Shown: positions 26,101 through 32,734 of the stretch, in pieces | Layout: each line of letters opens with the position of its first letter | Position numbering within the stretch: position 1 is the first letter of the stretch | NCBI RefSeq assembly: GCF_905212195.1 | Contig: NZ_CAJMDQ010000009.1 | Location: 1 to 44,368 of the forward strand | Direction of reading: 5' to 3' | DNA from: an uncultured Anaerotignum sp. | GTDB taxonomy: Bacteria; Bacillota; Clostridia; Lachnospirales; Anaerotignaceae | DNA length: 44,368 bases | Translations under genes and position numbers: made by a program | The notes under the pieces: model-generated | The model's database searches: none | Told to the model about the DNA's origin: nothing | The model's input: the letters and a program-made list of their open reading frames with translations, nothing else

Positions 26101-27559
26101 AAGAGTGGAATTTGAAAGCCCCAATTTTGACCAGAAATATTATTTGACCAAAATCCGTCTGGATGATGCCAGCGAAAAAACATATGCAGCCTTTTTACCG
26201 GAACTGTTTAGCCAGATTTATCTGAAACAGGGTGTGGAAGGCGTGACACCTGTTTCCGGTCATGAGGAAGAAAGCCGAAAAGTTCTTGCGGCTGTTCAGG
26301 CGGCACTGCAGGAGGGTTCTGTGGCGGCGGAACCCGTCATTACTGTAAGTCCCAAACAGGGCGATTACAGCAATGATGAAAAAGTGACTGTGGAAATCAC
26401 ATGCGCCACCGACGGTGCGGAAATCTATTACGTAGTAGAGAACAGCAACGACCTGACCAGCGGAAAACTGTCTGATTTTGAAAAACATAAAGTCCTTTAT
26501 GAGAAACCGCTGACACTGACCATGGAAAATCCCAAAGGCGGTACACTGTATATCCGTGCGGCGGCAAAAGTGGGAGAAAGCAACTGGTCTCCTACGGCAA
26601 GAAAAGATTTGACTTTCGTGAAAGCCGTGGGAAAAGAAGCCTTTGAAGTGAACGGCAGCAAATATGGCACATGGAAAGAAGCTGTCAGCGCCCTTGAGGA
26701 AGCAGGCAGCGGTGAAATCATTCTGCGGGATGATGTGGAATTGCAGGAAAAAGACGCTTTCCCTTCCGTTTCCTGCACCATCCGCTCCGGGGATGAACGC
26801 AAGTACAAAATCAAAGGCGGCGTCATGGAAGCAAAGGCAGATATTACATTTGAGAATGTTGTGTACGATGTGAATCGCATTTATGGCAATGGACACTCTG
26901 TTACCATTGGCGCGGATGTGGAAACTCCCTTCAGCTTTACCAAACGCTCTATCTTTGCCGGAACTGCTCACGATGCAGCGGAGAAAGAAATCACGGCAAA
27001 CCCCGTACTTTCTGTGGAAAGCGGTAAGTTTGCCCTCTATGGCAGTGGCAGCAGCGGCACCACCCTGAAAGGCAATGTGGAAATCAAGGTCAAAGGTACC
27101 GCAGACGTGGAGATTGCCGGCGCATATATGAACAGTACCGTAGATGGGAAAGTGACGGTTTCTGTGGGAGATGGAGCGGTGCTTTCCGAGTTTCTGGGTG
27201 AACTGAGCAAAGGCAGTGTGAAAGCATTGGAACTGGTGATGACAGGCAGCCCGAAACTGGATGGACGTACCTTCCGGGGCACTGTCAACGGCGAACCCAA
27301 AGGCACATTGGATTTGCGTCAGGCATCTCTGTCACCGGAGCAAGTGGAGAAATTCAAGGACTTTGCCGAAGTTCTGAAGGCAGACAGTCTGGCGGCAGAA
27401 GAAACACTGACAAAGCCGGATGTGGATAAGGAAAAAGAAGAGAAAGAAACGATGGTAAAAGAGAAAGAAAAAGCGGCAGAAGAAGCAGCTGCCATTGAAA
27501 AAATGATTGCAGATGCTGTTTCGGATTATTTCACACCGGAAGAAAGTGATTTCTTCTAA
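20102..27559 (+). CDS. Giant S-layer-anchored multi-FMN-binding protein
   Basis: 2485 residues from ATG 20102 (GAGGAG site). A signal peptide (to about 27) is followed by three SLH domains (about 32-205), a beta-rich region (210-415) and a Lys/Ser linker (about 419-440). FMN-binding domains follow with motif threonines at T529 and T1039 (DAVSGATETAKG), T1536 and T1636 (DAVASATVSS) and T1854 (DAISGATLSS); a sixth domain near 2054 has VSGHEEE and has lost the threonine. The first two are each followed by about 400 residues of paired Ig-like modules. Chitobiase C-terminal-like modules occur at about 1661-1757, 1880-1985 and 2080-2175, then a beta region and a Lys/Glu-rich helical tail. It would be exported, wall-bound and flavinylated by ApbE upstream. 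It probably moves electrons outside the membrane, but partner enzyme and acceptor are unknown. Confidence 0.9.
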   Translation: MGKEHQKRVLAALMAASIAIPTPVLAASPGDFSDFPNNWATNALSYAVSNGLLSGDSGKIRANDTLKRAEMAAILNRLAGAVKGASLTGYTDVPATAWYYEDMAKAVQMGTFAGDGGMLRPEAPITRQEVFAVLARFYCLNPSNTDVLQQYADSSQIAPWAKGAVAAMAEAGYIHGNEGKLSPLAPITRAEFSQVLYQLAGNIAEDGKTADANLEGNLIVRKDDVSLHNVTVKGDLVIADGAQRVKLDNVKVEGRILVRGGADGVEFSKTTAGKGVLAVHPTQTNFTAADSALGDVTLSSDTKLSGDFDKVQISKPLSLTVEKGKIGAVQVESGAENAKIQVEKDGTVSKVEAKAKGTQISGAGSVGEVYAGGDQVQVFTENTKVTTGDNVSGVQAGGKEVQPKTTVTTDQKSAEEELPVRKKKHSSGSSSSSSEETKKGVLADGVWYGTGTDSLYYQAKGPDIVRVVVKDGQVTAAYSEKHIEDESFERGQNVLNHVKGIRKAEDVDKLEAQLRQKTGAAYDAVSGATETAKGHLSALKNAVLRAEKYSSDQVKQNVQWFDFEKKPKANMNFGEKLDLTGTVLKVHLADGQTKSVPFDKISEYGITTNIENGTVITKDTPGVNQYGALQVQFRQNDGLIVMPAKVVASKKTTRKLPTHLLMTFADGKTQKMELDENEFNYSIKAEGKIKDIKVYDNDRLLTAAVYHEEYNDWEAFLGEVSPGEGFTGWKYNTYYISIDNQTDDSAVVSFTLDTELLQTVYGVGYKLDLSPLNINLVTEKGSKQRKEGWDACKAKGFTAEPDQDYIFTKEDAQKGTKTIQIKNNGKTQSFDVQVIDYEKQIPAKIELSSKTGEPIQTITIPGEKWKNAKGMYSLYDVKMPETYEKWEKDTFTIKVSNATGETLSDYTVEKAIDGKALELTFPHYTEYDSYGGYVRLLFDFSGKTEPTQPEGKIADGQWYGTATWGRYYPDRGPNVVKVTIKDGVITNAESIKYTDDTNNLYAGGKNILKKAVGLSDLSSLSKALTEKKGDAFDAVSGATETAKGHLSAMENALAKAKQYGLDQKDQQIAWMEFKEKPALTAKFNTPLDLSHTELTLHMTDGKEKTVPFSQLEEYGIVTNYKNGDTITKQTEGMKDGTLLVKFTHELSQTTIPVSIAFLDEVKQKSPTHILVTMEDDKTQKIQLEENKFRYRLETEGSIKSMAIYDNDKKLADGVFEDGYNSWKFALKGVDAGDDYTGWKYENYIVNLDTSADASAVASFTLDTSLVPKKYAVGEAFQLDNLNISLKTEKGSSQRLNGWAECRNRGFAASMENGHIFTAKEAGKQTITISVGEHQQTFQVEVKDYASQIPAKVELYDSAKDTLLQTITVENREWKRDKGCVTKTGIELPDTYKDWNGDTFKVKVYNSENEIIQDDVYKVGQDYYKEALEIDFPNYKEYYGEGGYLKMYFSFQKTTEGPTEESNATAEGSAKVGEFGYDAKVTVTYNKKTKEIVSVTDNGTEAGDNDSFWKKAAAMFEKFKGKTAKDIDSIDAVASATVSSNAIKEAVKKALGEETETTPKEETETAEGSAKVGEFGYDAKVTVTYNKKTKEIVSVTDNGTEAGDNDSFWKKAAAMFEKFKGKTAKDIDGIDAVASATVSSEAIKGAVKEALSSKSGEVSEPKVTAADLRTNLLFAATENALLNISAPEGADVFYTTDGSDPKGDDASKKKLNQPTLSLNGNGNDADKTISLKLAAQKDGKWSKVLEIPLTFVKIPPLDTGTKVYTGQAECKGNEGKPYTVKVRVTTVNGRIALLEDNGTEIPGTIDESFWLGGDVMGAGGMPEKLKGKTLEEVLKARTTPSDKEEEKVDAISGATLSSDAVKYAVIDALRSEPLQKGTGEIAPPTFQSTRQVAPNGKINSIFVTMKAPEGAVIHYTIDGSEPTEESPTPSKDPIFHEDSGAELKAENETYADGRVILLKAAAFQDGKRSETVTGRYVFANPNPKHSYELGQFSGKAEGITARVEFESPNFDQKYYLTKIRLDDASEKTYAAFLPELFSQIYLKQGVEGVTPVSGHEEESRKVLAAVQAALQEGSVAAEPVITVSPKQGDYSNDEKVTVEITCATDGAEIYYVVENSNDLTSGKLSDFEKHKVLYEKPLTLTMENPKGGTLYIRAAAKVGESNWSPTARKDLTFVKAVGKEAFEVNGSKYGTWKEAVSALEEAGSGEIILRDDVELQEKDAFPSVSCTIRSGDERKYKIKGGVMEAKADITFENVVYDVNRIYGNGHSVTIGADVETPFSFTKRSIFAGTAHDAAEKEITANPVLSVESGKFALYGSGSSGTTLKGNVEIKVKGTADVEIAGAYMNSTVDGKVTVSVGDGAVLSEFLGELSKGSVKALELVMTGSPKLDGRTFRGTVNGEPKGTLDLRQASLSPEQVEKFKDFAEVLKADSLAAEETLTKPDVDKEKEEKETMVKEKEKAAEEAAAIEKMIADAVSDYFTPEESDFF
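21431..24480 (+). repeat. Duplicated ~510-residue module inside the giant protein
   Basis: Residues about 444-950 and 957-1460 repeat the same order: FMN domain (DGVWYGTG / DGQWYGTA), SGATETAKGHLSA, a PTHLLMTF / PTHILVTM module, FTGWKY / YTGWKY, SFTLDT, KQIPAKIEL / SQIPAKVEL. Divergence is moderate, so the duplication is old. Confidence 0.85.
24494..25050 (+). repeat. Near-identical tandem FMN-domain DNA repeat, 300-bp period
   Basis: GCAGAAGGCAGTGCGAAAGT begins at 24494 and again at 24794. Roughly 250 bp of each unit match closely, with scattered and mostly silent changes (about 15 in the 160 bp I compared). They encode FMN domains 3 and 4. This is a recent duplication compared with the 510-residue module. 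Confidence 0.88.
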
Positions 27560-27582
27560 TCCAAAAAGAGAAGTTTTTATGG

Positions 27583-27620
27583 AAAAAGCGCTCAGGGAAG
27601 AGATTCTCTGGGCGTTTTTT
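27583..27620 (+). terminator. Terminator after the giant flavoprotein gene
   Basis: CGCTCAGGGAA (27589-27599) pairs with TTCTCTGGGCG (27604-27614), with wobble, followed by TTTTTT. Confidence 0.8.
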
Positions 27621-27677
27621 GGAAATGAATCATAAAAACGGAAAAAATCTCCATCTGCGGAAAGAAATCGTATTTTT

Positions 27678-27707
27678 ACATAAATGTGCGTCCTTTGGTT
27701 CATAATA
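27678..27707 (+). promoter_or_regulatory. Candidate sigma-G promoter of spoVT
   Basis: ACATA (27678-27682), 18-nt spacer and CATAATA (27701-27707) fit the forespore sigma-G pattern (GHATR ... CATnnTA). spoVT is sigma-G dependent in Bacillus subtilis. Confidence 0.55.
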
Positions 27708-27757
27708 ACTCTGAACAACCGACCGACGGAGGTTGGACACAGAGGAGGACAAACAAC

Positions 27758-28303
27758 ATGAGAGCAACTGGCATTGTCAGAAGAATCGATGACTTGGGAA
27801 GAGTAGTGATTCCAAAGGAAATCCGCCGTACACTGCGTATCCGGGAAGGCGACCCTTTGGAAATTTTCACAGATAGAGAAGGCGAAATCATTTTGAAGAA
27901 ATATTCCCCCATTGGGGAGTTGGGGGCATTCGCTAAGGAATACGCCGAAAGCCTTGCCCAGACCGCAGGACATGTGACCTGTATCGTGGATAAAGACCGC
28001 ATCATTGCTGTTTCCGGTGGGGCGAAAAAAGATTTTCTGGAAAAACGCATTAGCCCGGAAATGGAAGAATGCATCAACAAGCGCACACCCTTTGCGGCAG
28101 AAGCCGGGGATGGGCAGTTTGTACCGGTGCTCCATGACGGTGACGGCAGCGAATATCCTTATCAGTTGATGGTGCCCATCATTGCCGAAGGCGATGCACT
28201 GGGTGCGGTGCTGTTTCTTTCCAAAGAGCAGAAAATGGGCGAAGTGGAAGGCAAACTGGCACAGACTGCCGCTGGATTTTTGGGCAAACAGATGGAATCC
28301 TGA
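27758..28303 (+). CDS. spoVT: Stage V sporulation protein T
   Basis: 181 residues. The N-terminal AbrB-type swapped-hairpin DNA-binding domain is clear (MRATGIVRRIDDLGRVVIPK, then EIRRTLRIREGDPLEIF), followed by a GAF-like domain (about 55-180), the exact SpoVT build and length. SpoVT adjusts sigma-G-dependent genes in the forespore late in sporulation. The start is ATG 27758, with GAGGAGG in front. It stands alone between two terminators. Its presence shows that the organism descends from spore formers. Confidence 0.94.
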   Translation: MRATGIVRRIDDLGRVVIPKEIRRTLRIREGDPLEIFTDREGEIILKKYSPIGELGAFAKEYAESLAQTAGHVTCIVDKDRIIAVSGGAKKDFLEKRISPEMEECINKRTPFAAEAGDGQFVPVLHDGDGSEYPYQLMVPIIAEGDALGAVLFLSKEQKMGEVEGKLAQTAAGFLGKQMES

Positions 28304-28335
28304 GAAAGAGATTTCACTTGTTTTGCAGGGAAAAA

Positions 28336-28382
28336 ATAGCTGGAATCCTTGAGATAGAGAGGATTTCAGCTATTGTGTTTTT
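28336..28382 (+). terminator. Terminator after spoVT, recurring AGCTGGAATCC family
   Basis: ATAGCTGGAATCC (28336-28348) pairs with GGATTTCAGCTAT (28361-28373), one G-U pair, then a T-rich tail. Confidence 0.85.
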
Positions 28383-28471
28383 ATGGGGATATTTTCCTGA
28401 TGAAAAAAGTTTTATGCGTTGCCAGCCTTTTGGAAATGTGGTACCCTGTTAGACAAGACAGGAGGTGCGAG

Positions 28472-29404
28472 ATGCATCATTACTTTATCATCAATCCGGC
28501 GGCAGGTCAGGGGAAAGCGGCAAAGCTGGTGCCTGCCATCCGAGAATACATGGAAGGGGAAGGACTGCCTTTTACCATCTACCAGACAAAAGGCGTAGGG
28601 GACGCCATGGCTTATGTGCGGTATATGGCAAAGAAAGGGCCTGCGCGGTTTTATGCCTGCGGCGGGGATGGTACCCTCAATGAGGTAGTCAATGGGCTGA
28701 AAAAATTCCCGGAATGCGAAGTTGCGCTGATTCCTGCGGGAACAGGCAACGATTTTCTGCGGAATTTTACCAATATGGAAAACTTTCAGGATATCGCCGC
28801 GCAGGTGGCAGGGAAAGCCGTTGCCATAGATGTATTGCAGGTCAACGGCAGACGTGTGGTAAATTTGGCAAATACGGGCTTTGACAGCGCTGTGGTGGCA
28901 CAGGCGGCAAAGCTGAAGAAAATCCCTTTTGTAGCGGGGCCTTTGGCTTATGTGCTGGCAGTGGCGGTGCTGTTCTGCCGTCCCATGGGGAAAGACCTTT
29001 CGTTCCGTACGGATAACGGCAAAGAAGCCAAAGGGAAATTTCTGCTGACTGCCCTTGCTAACGGCAAGTTTTACGGCGGCGGATTCTGTCCTGCGCCTAT
29101 GGCGAAAATCAATGACGGTAAACTGGAATTGGTGGCAGTGCGGAAAGTATCCAGATGGCGGTTCCTCCACTTGGTAGGCGCCTTCCGCAAGGGGACTTAT
29201 TTGCAGGAGCCAGCGGCGGAAACACTGGTATTTCAGGACTGCTGCACACGGGTACATATCCACGCAAAAGAAACCCAGAAGCTGAGCATGGACGGGGAAA
29301 TCGTGCCTTTTACCCATTTGGAAGTGGTGGTGGAAAAAGGCGGACTTTCCTTTGTGGTGCCAAAGGGCAGTGCATTATTAGAAGAAAGGGACGTGATGGA
29401 ATGA
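28472..29404 (+). CDS. Diacylglycerol kinase-type lipid kinase (DagK/YegS family)
   Basis: 310 residues. NPAAGQGKAAK, the nucleotide-binding GGDGTLNEVVNGL and PAGTGNDFLRNF mark the DAGK catalytic domain, and a C-terminal beta domain follows (LSMDGEIVPF). Bacterial members phosphorylate diacylglycerol or similar lipids at the membrane, recycling them to phosphatidic acid. ATG 28472 follows ACAGGAGGTG. The stop overlaps the next start as ATGA. Confidence 0.88.
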   Translation: MHHYFIINPAAGQGKAAKLVPAIREYMEGEGLPFTIYQTKGVGDAMAYVRYMAKKGPARFYACGGDGTLNEVVNGLKKFPECEVALIPAGTGNDFLRNFTNMENFQDIAAQVAGKAVAIDVLQVNGRRVVNLANTGFDSAVVAQAAKLKKIPFVAGPLAYVLAVAVLFCRPMGKDLSFRTDNGKEAKGKFLLTALANGKFYGGGFCPAPMAKINDGKLELVAVRKVSRWRFLHLVGAFRKGTYLQEPAAETLVFQDCCTRVHIHAKETQKLSMDGEIVPFTHLEVVVEKGGLSFVVPKGSALLEERDVME

Positions 29405-29631
29405 TTCACCAAGGCGGATATTATCTCCATTATAAAAATAAACTGTATCGTGCCATTGGCGTGGCGAAACATTCGGAAACACTGGAAGAACTGGTGGTTT
29501 ATGAACCCCAGTACGGAGAAGGGGGCTTATGGGTGCGCCCGCTGGACATGTTTCTGGAAAATGTGACAGTGGATGGAAAAGAAGTGCCAAGATTTCGTTA
29601 TGTAGGCATGAAAAAGCCCGAGGGGTATTAA
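29401..29631 (+). CDS. DUF1653 protein
   Basis: 76 residues: GGYYLHYKNKLYRAIGVAKH, then LVVYEPQYG and LWVRPLDMFLE are the DUF1653 signature. The family is short, beta-rich and of unknown function. It starts inside the last codons of the lipid-kinase gene (ATGA overlap) and so is translationally coupled to it. A strong terminator follows within its own stop codon region. Confidence 0.88.
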   Translation: MIHQGGYYLHYKNKLYRAIGVAKHSETLEELVVYEPQYGEGGLWVRPLDMFLENVTVDGKEVPRFRYVGMKKPEGY

Positions 29632-29670
29632 AAAAGAGGAAGATTTCTTTTTTGAAATCTTCCTCTTTTT
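29631..29670. terminator. Bidirectional terminator between convergent genes
   Basis: A perfect 17-bp stem (29631-29647 with 29654-29670) around a T6 loop, A-rich on the left and T-rich on the right. It ends both the DUF1653 gene and the minus-strand amidohydrolase gene. Confidence 0.93.
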
Positions 29671-29677
29671 TATCGTA

Positions 29678-30415
29678 TCATTTTTCGTACTGCGCCATGA
29701 ATTTTTGCAGATTATTGTAAAACACATCTTCCATCTCTTTTTCCGTCAGTCCGCTGGTAATCACTTTCTGCATTTCGATGGTGGGGTGATGGAAAGGGGC
29801 GTCAGTGCCAAAGAAAATCCGGTCATTGCCTACGGTTTCGTAGGCTTCTTTGATTTTGGAATTCATAGGCATGCCGGACATTTCCAGATAGAGATTGTCA
29901 TAGCGTTTTGCCATTTTCAAAGCGGCGTCAATGTAAACGCCATGGCCATGGCCCATGTGAATCATGACCATATTTACATCAGGGAACCGTTCCGCCAACA
30001 GTGCAATGCTCCAAGGCAGCGAAAAGGGAGCATGACCGCTATGGATGAAAACGGGGATGTGCAAATCTCTGGCGGCTTCCATGATGGGGTCCAGATATTC
30101 TTCGTCCGCCACATAGGCATGCTGCAAGGGGTGAAGTTTGATGCCAGAGAAACCTTTATTTTGTACCAGGTCATAAATTTCGTTCACAGATTTTTCGCCC
30201 TCCAGAGGATTGGCAAATACCAAAGACCAGAAACGGTCTGGATATGCTTCCATGGCTTGGGCTGTCAGAAAATTATCATGGCTTCCCGTGCTGCAAAGAA
30301 CGGTTTTTTCGATTTCGTAAGTATCCATTTGCTGAATCAGTTCTTCTGCGGTGATAGCCACATTTGCCCAGCCGCCGAAAGTGCCTACGTGGGCATGTGC
30401 GTCTAATTTTTTCAT
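29678..30415 (-). CDS. Amidohydrolase-family (Amidohydro_2-like) metal hydrolase
   Basis: 245 residues with a TIM-barrel metal-hydrolase pattern: HAHVG (HxH) at the N-terminus, IKLHP, FIHSGHAPF, HMGHGHG and FGTDAPFHHPTIEM near the end. This is the PF04909 group, which contains decarboxylases and lactone or amide hydrolases; the substrate is not clear. AGGAG lies upstream, partly inside the end of the ECF S-component gene 4 nt away, so the two are one operon. The enzyme may process the compound or vitamin that the S component brings in. Confidence 0.8.
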   Translation of the reverse strand: MKKLDAHAHVGTFGGWANVAITAEELIQQMDTYEIEKTVLCSTGSHDNFLTAQAMEAYPDRFWSLVFANPLEGEKSVNEIYDLVQNKGFSGIKLHPLQHAYVADEEYLDPIMEAARDLHIPVFIHSGHAPFSLPWSIALLAERFPDVNMVMIHMGHGHGVYIDAALKMAKRYDNLYLEMSGMPMNSKIKEAYETVGNDRIFFGTDAPFHHPTIEMQKVITSGLTEKEMEDVFYNNLQKFMAQYEK

Positions 30416-30419
30416 ATGT

Positions 30420-30914
30420 CTACATCTCCTTTACTTTTCGTAAAATGCCAGTGGTGCCAAGAACCCCTACGAATACGGCAGTAAGCGCAAGGCCAAAAGC
30501 TGTCTGCACCAGAAGCCCCGGTGTCATAACCATAGCGGTGGCAAAGCCGTAATAGAAAATCTTCACGGCTGTGTAGCCGATGATTTGGAAAATACCGCCC
30601 AGCACTGCGCCAACCAGCCAATTCCCCTTGTGATGCCATTTGTCGATGACATAGCCCATGATAAGTGCCATGACAGCTTTGATGAGGAAAGTGGGCAGTA
30701 CCCACTGCATATAGCCTCCCAGCAGGTCAGCCAGTGCGGCACCGATGCCTCCAGCCCATGCGCCTTTTTTGCCGCCCAAAAGCAATACGCTGATGAGAAT
30801 CATGCAGTCCCCCAAGTGGGCATAGCCATTGAGTGCAGGGATTTTCAGCACATAAATGGCCATAAATACCAATGCCGCCATGACGGCGGTTTTTGTCAGT
30901 TCTTTCGTTTGCAA
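30420..30914 (-). CDS. ECF transporter S component (riboflavin-type family PF07155-like)
   Basis: 164 residues with about five membrane helices. KIPALNGYAHLGDCMILISVLLLGG and GIGAALADLLGG are typical of the PF07155-like S components, which pick up a vitamin or related small molecule and share a separate ECF energizing module. Substrate is not fixed for this family; riboflavin is one possibility and would suit the flavin system at 18888-27559, but this is not shown. The start is TTG 30914 with AAGGACGG upstream. Two palindromic sites lie 90-130 nt upstream. Confidence 0.8.
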   Translation of the reverse strand: MQTKELTKTAVMAALVFMAIYVLKIPALNGYAHLGDCMILISVLLLGGKKGAWAGGIGAALADLLGGYMQWVLPTFLIKAVMALIMGYVIDKWHHKGNWLVGAVLGGIFQIIGYTAVKIFYYGFATAMVMTPGLLVQTAFGLALTAVFVGVLGTTGILRKVKEM

Positions 30915-31004
30915 GATATCCGTCCTTTCTTGTATGTGTTTCTGTACAAGAGGATACCAGAAACTGGAAAGAGAAACCAGAGAATGTCAGACCACAACGA
31001 AAAA

Positions 31005-31040
31005 TGTATGGATACAATCATATACAAATGTATGGGTACA
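31005..31040. promoter_or_regulatory. Twin palindromic sites upstream of the ECF S-component gene
   Basis: TGTATGGATACA (31005-31016) and TGTATGGGTACA (31029-31040) lie 24 bp apart, about two helical turns, on the upstream side of the minus-strand gene. They look like a tandem repressor operator, of the kind GntR/TetR-type proteins use. Confidence 0.55.
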
Positions 31041-31051
31041 ATGAAAGACAA

Positions 31052-31087
31052 CAAAAAAAGCCGGAAATCTTTTTCAGATTCTCGGCT
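31052..31087 (-). terminator. Terminator after the DUF4364 gene
   Basis: AGCCGGAAATC (31059-31069) faces GATTCTCGGCT (31077-31087), an imperfect stem; reading leftward it is followed by a T-run (A7 on the + strand). Confidence 0.78.
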
Positions 31088-31101
31088 TTGTATTTCTGTA
31101 T

Positions 31102-31713
31102 TCAGGCTTCCTCTGTTTCTTCTTCCACGGGAGTGGGGAAATTCTGTTCCTTGGCTTTGAAGCCGCCGCCTTCCGCTTCGGTGTTTTTCACCAGAGAAGT
31201 GAGGATGGTGCCATAAAGATGGCTGACGTTTTTCCGCCAGTTCCGGCAGATAGCCAGCGCCTGCTGTTTGGAAACAACGGAAACGCTGATTTCCATGAGG
31301 ACGTTGCCGTCGTCGTCGTTCAGACCGCATTTTACCAGAAAATCATCATTGATTTCCGGGAAATAATTGGCGGTAACGGCATATTCCGCGCGGATACGCT
31401 TGCTGTTTTCCTGCACATAAGTGTTGATTTCGTTTTTGGCGTGTTCGGAAATGTGGTTCAGAAAGTAATTGACGATTTCGTCGCCTTCGTCAGTGAGGGT
31501 ATAGCGTGTGTTGTTCTGCTCCCATGATTTTTCCAGCCAGCCGGCGTCCACCAGTTCTGTCAGGTACTGCTGGATGGAAAAATAGTCCATATAATTTTTT
31601 TCCAGCAAAAACTGGCAAATTTCACTGTTTGACAAAGCAATGCCCATTTTCTGCAAAAGATGCAGGATAATCAGCTTATGCTCCGCTAACTGCCGAATGG
31701 ATTCTTCGGACAT
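31102..31713 (-). CDS. DUF4364 protein, winged-helix type
   Basis: 203 residues. The N-terminal part (KLIILHLLQKMGIALSNSEI, then YLTELVDAGWLEKS and RYTLTDEGDEIVNYFL) is a winged-helix fold similar to PadR/MarR types and matches DUF4364, common in clostridia and of unknown function. AGGAGGGGG lies before the ATG at 31713. It is a single gene with its own terminator. Probably a transcription regulator. Confidence 0.85.
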   Translation of the reverse strand: MSEESIRQLAEHKLIILHLLQKMGIALSNSEICQFLLEKNYMDYFSIQQYLTELVDAGWLEKSWEQNNTRYTLTDEGDEIVNYFLNHISEHAKNEINTYVQENSKRIRAEYAVTANYFPEINDDFLVKCGLNDDDGNVLMEISVSVVSKQQALAICRNWRKNVSHLYGTILTSLVKNTEAEGGGFKAKEQNFPTPVEEETEEA

Positions 31714-31813
31714 GGAACCCCCTCCTTTCTGTATTGCTAACCCTAATCATAACATATTTTTGTGAAAAGAAAAACATAAAATACGAAAAAAATCGAAAAA
31801 CAGCGGTTTTTGC

Positions 31814-32734
31814 CTATTTTTCCGTAAAGTCCATGCCCTGACGGATATTCCGCTGCCGCAGGGTCTTATGGATGGTGTTGAGGACATGACGCTTATTCAG
31901 GCTCCACAAAGGCGCCAGCAGGATGTTTTTATCTCCGTCACCTGTGAGCCGGTGCAGGACAATATCCGGGCGAAGACGAGCGATGCAGGCGCAGAGCAGG
32001 TCGATATATTCCTCCAATGTCAAAGGCGTATATTGTCCGCTGCGATACAGTTCCGCCAAGTCTGTATGCTCCAAGACATGAAGCAATTGCAGCTTCACCC
32101 CTTCAATGGGCAGGCTGTTAATGTAGTCCATGGTTTTCAGCAAATCTTCTTTCGTTTCCCTCGGCAGTCCTACAATGACATGAGCCACCACGGAGATATC
32201 ATGGGCGGCAAGGCGTTTCACAGCGTCAGTGAAAACGTCGTTGTCATATCCACGCCGGATGAAATGGGCAGAGGTTTCCTTTGCTGTTTGCAGTCCCAAT
32301 TCCACCCAGAGTTTTGTTTTCCCATTCAGTTCCGCCAGCAGTTCCACCACATCTTCTCCCAGACAGTCAGGACGTGTGGCAATGGAAAGCCCCACAATGT
32401 CCGGCTGGGACAGGGCTTCTTCGTACTTTTGCCGCAGGGTATCCACAGGGGCGTATGTATTGGTGAATGCCTGAAAGTAGGCGATGTACCGGGGATGCTC
32501 CCACTTAGCAGAAGTCTGGGATTTCCCCTTTGTGATTTGCTCCTTGATGGAAAGGGCGGCGCTTTCGGCAAAATCACCGGAGCCGCCTGCGGAACAGAAC
32601 AGACAGCCGCCGGTGCCGATGGTGCCGTCACGGTTGGGGCAGGTGAAACCGCCGTCCAATGAGATTTTGGCAGTTTTGCCGCCGAACAGGTTTCGGTAAT
32701 AGGTATTCAGGTCACGATAGGGTTTTTCGTCCAT
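31814..32734 (-). CDS. Radical SAM protein, TIGR01212/YhcC family
   Basis: 306 residues. The iron-sulfur cysteines lie in CPNRDGTIGTGGCLFC, the spaced cysteine pattern of this family rather than the usual CxxxCxxC. TRPDCLGEDVVELLAEL, WVELGLQ and HVIVGLPRETKEDLL are further family motifs. The exact reaction is unsettled. The start is ATG 32734 with AAAGGCGG before it. It overlaps the upstream gene by 23 nt, so the two are co-expressed. Confidence 0.88.
   Translation of the reverse strand: MDEKPYRDLNTYYRNLFGGKTAKISLDGGFTCPNRDGTIGTGGCLFCSAGGSGDFAESAALSIKEQITKGKSQTSAKWEHPRYIAYFQAFTNTYAPVDTLRQKYEEALSQPDIVGLSIATRPDCLGEDVVELLAELNGKTKLWVELGLQTAKETSAHFIRRGYDNDVFTDAVKRLAAHDISVVAHVIVGLPRETKEDLLKTMDYINSLPIEGVKLQLLHVLEHTDLAELYRSGQYTPLTLEEYIDLLCACIARLRPDIVLHRLTGDGDKNILLAPLWSLNKRHVLNTIHKTLRQRNIRQGMDFTEK

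Noticed and set aside
31727..31745. A third flavin-system operator (GCTAACCCTAATC) before the DUF4364 gene
   Set aside because: Only one half-site matches and the palindrome is not complete.
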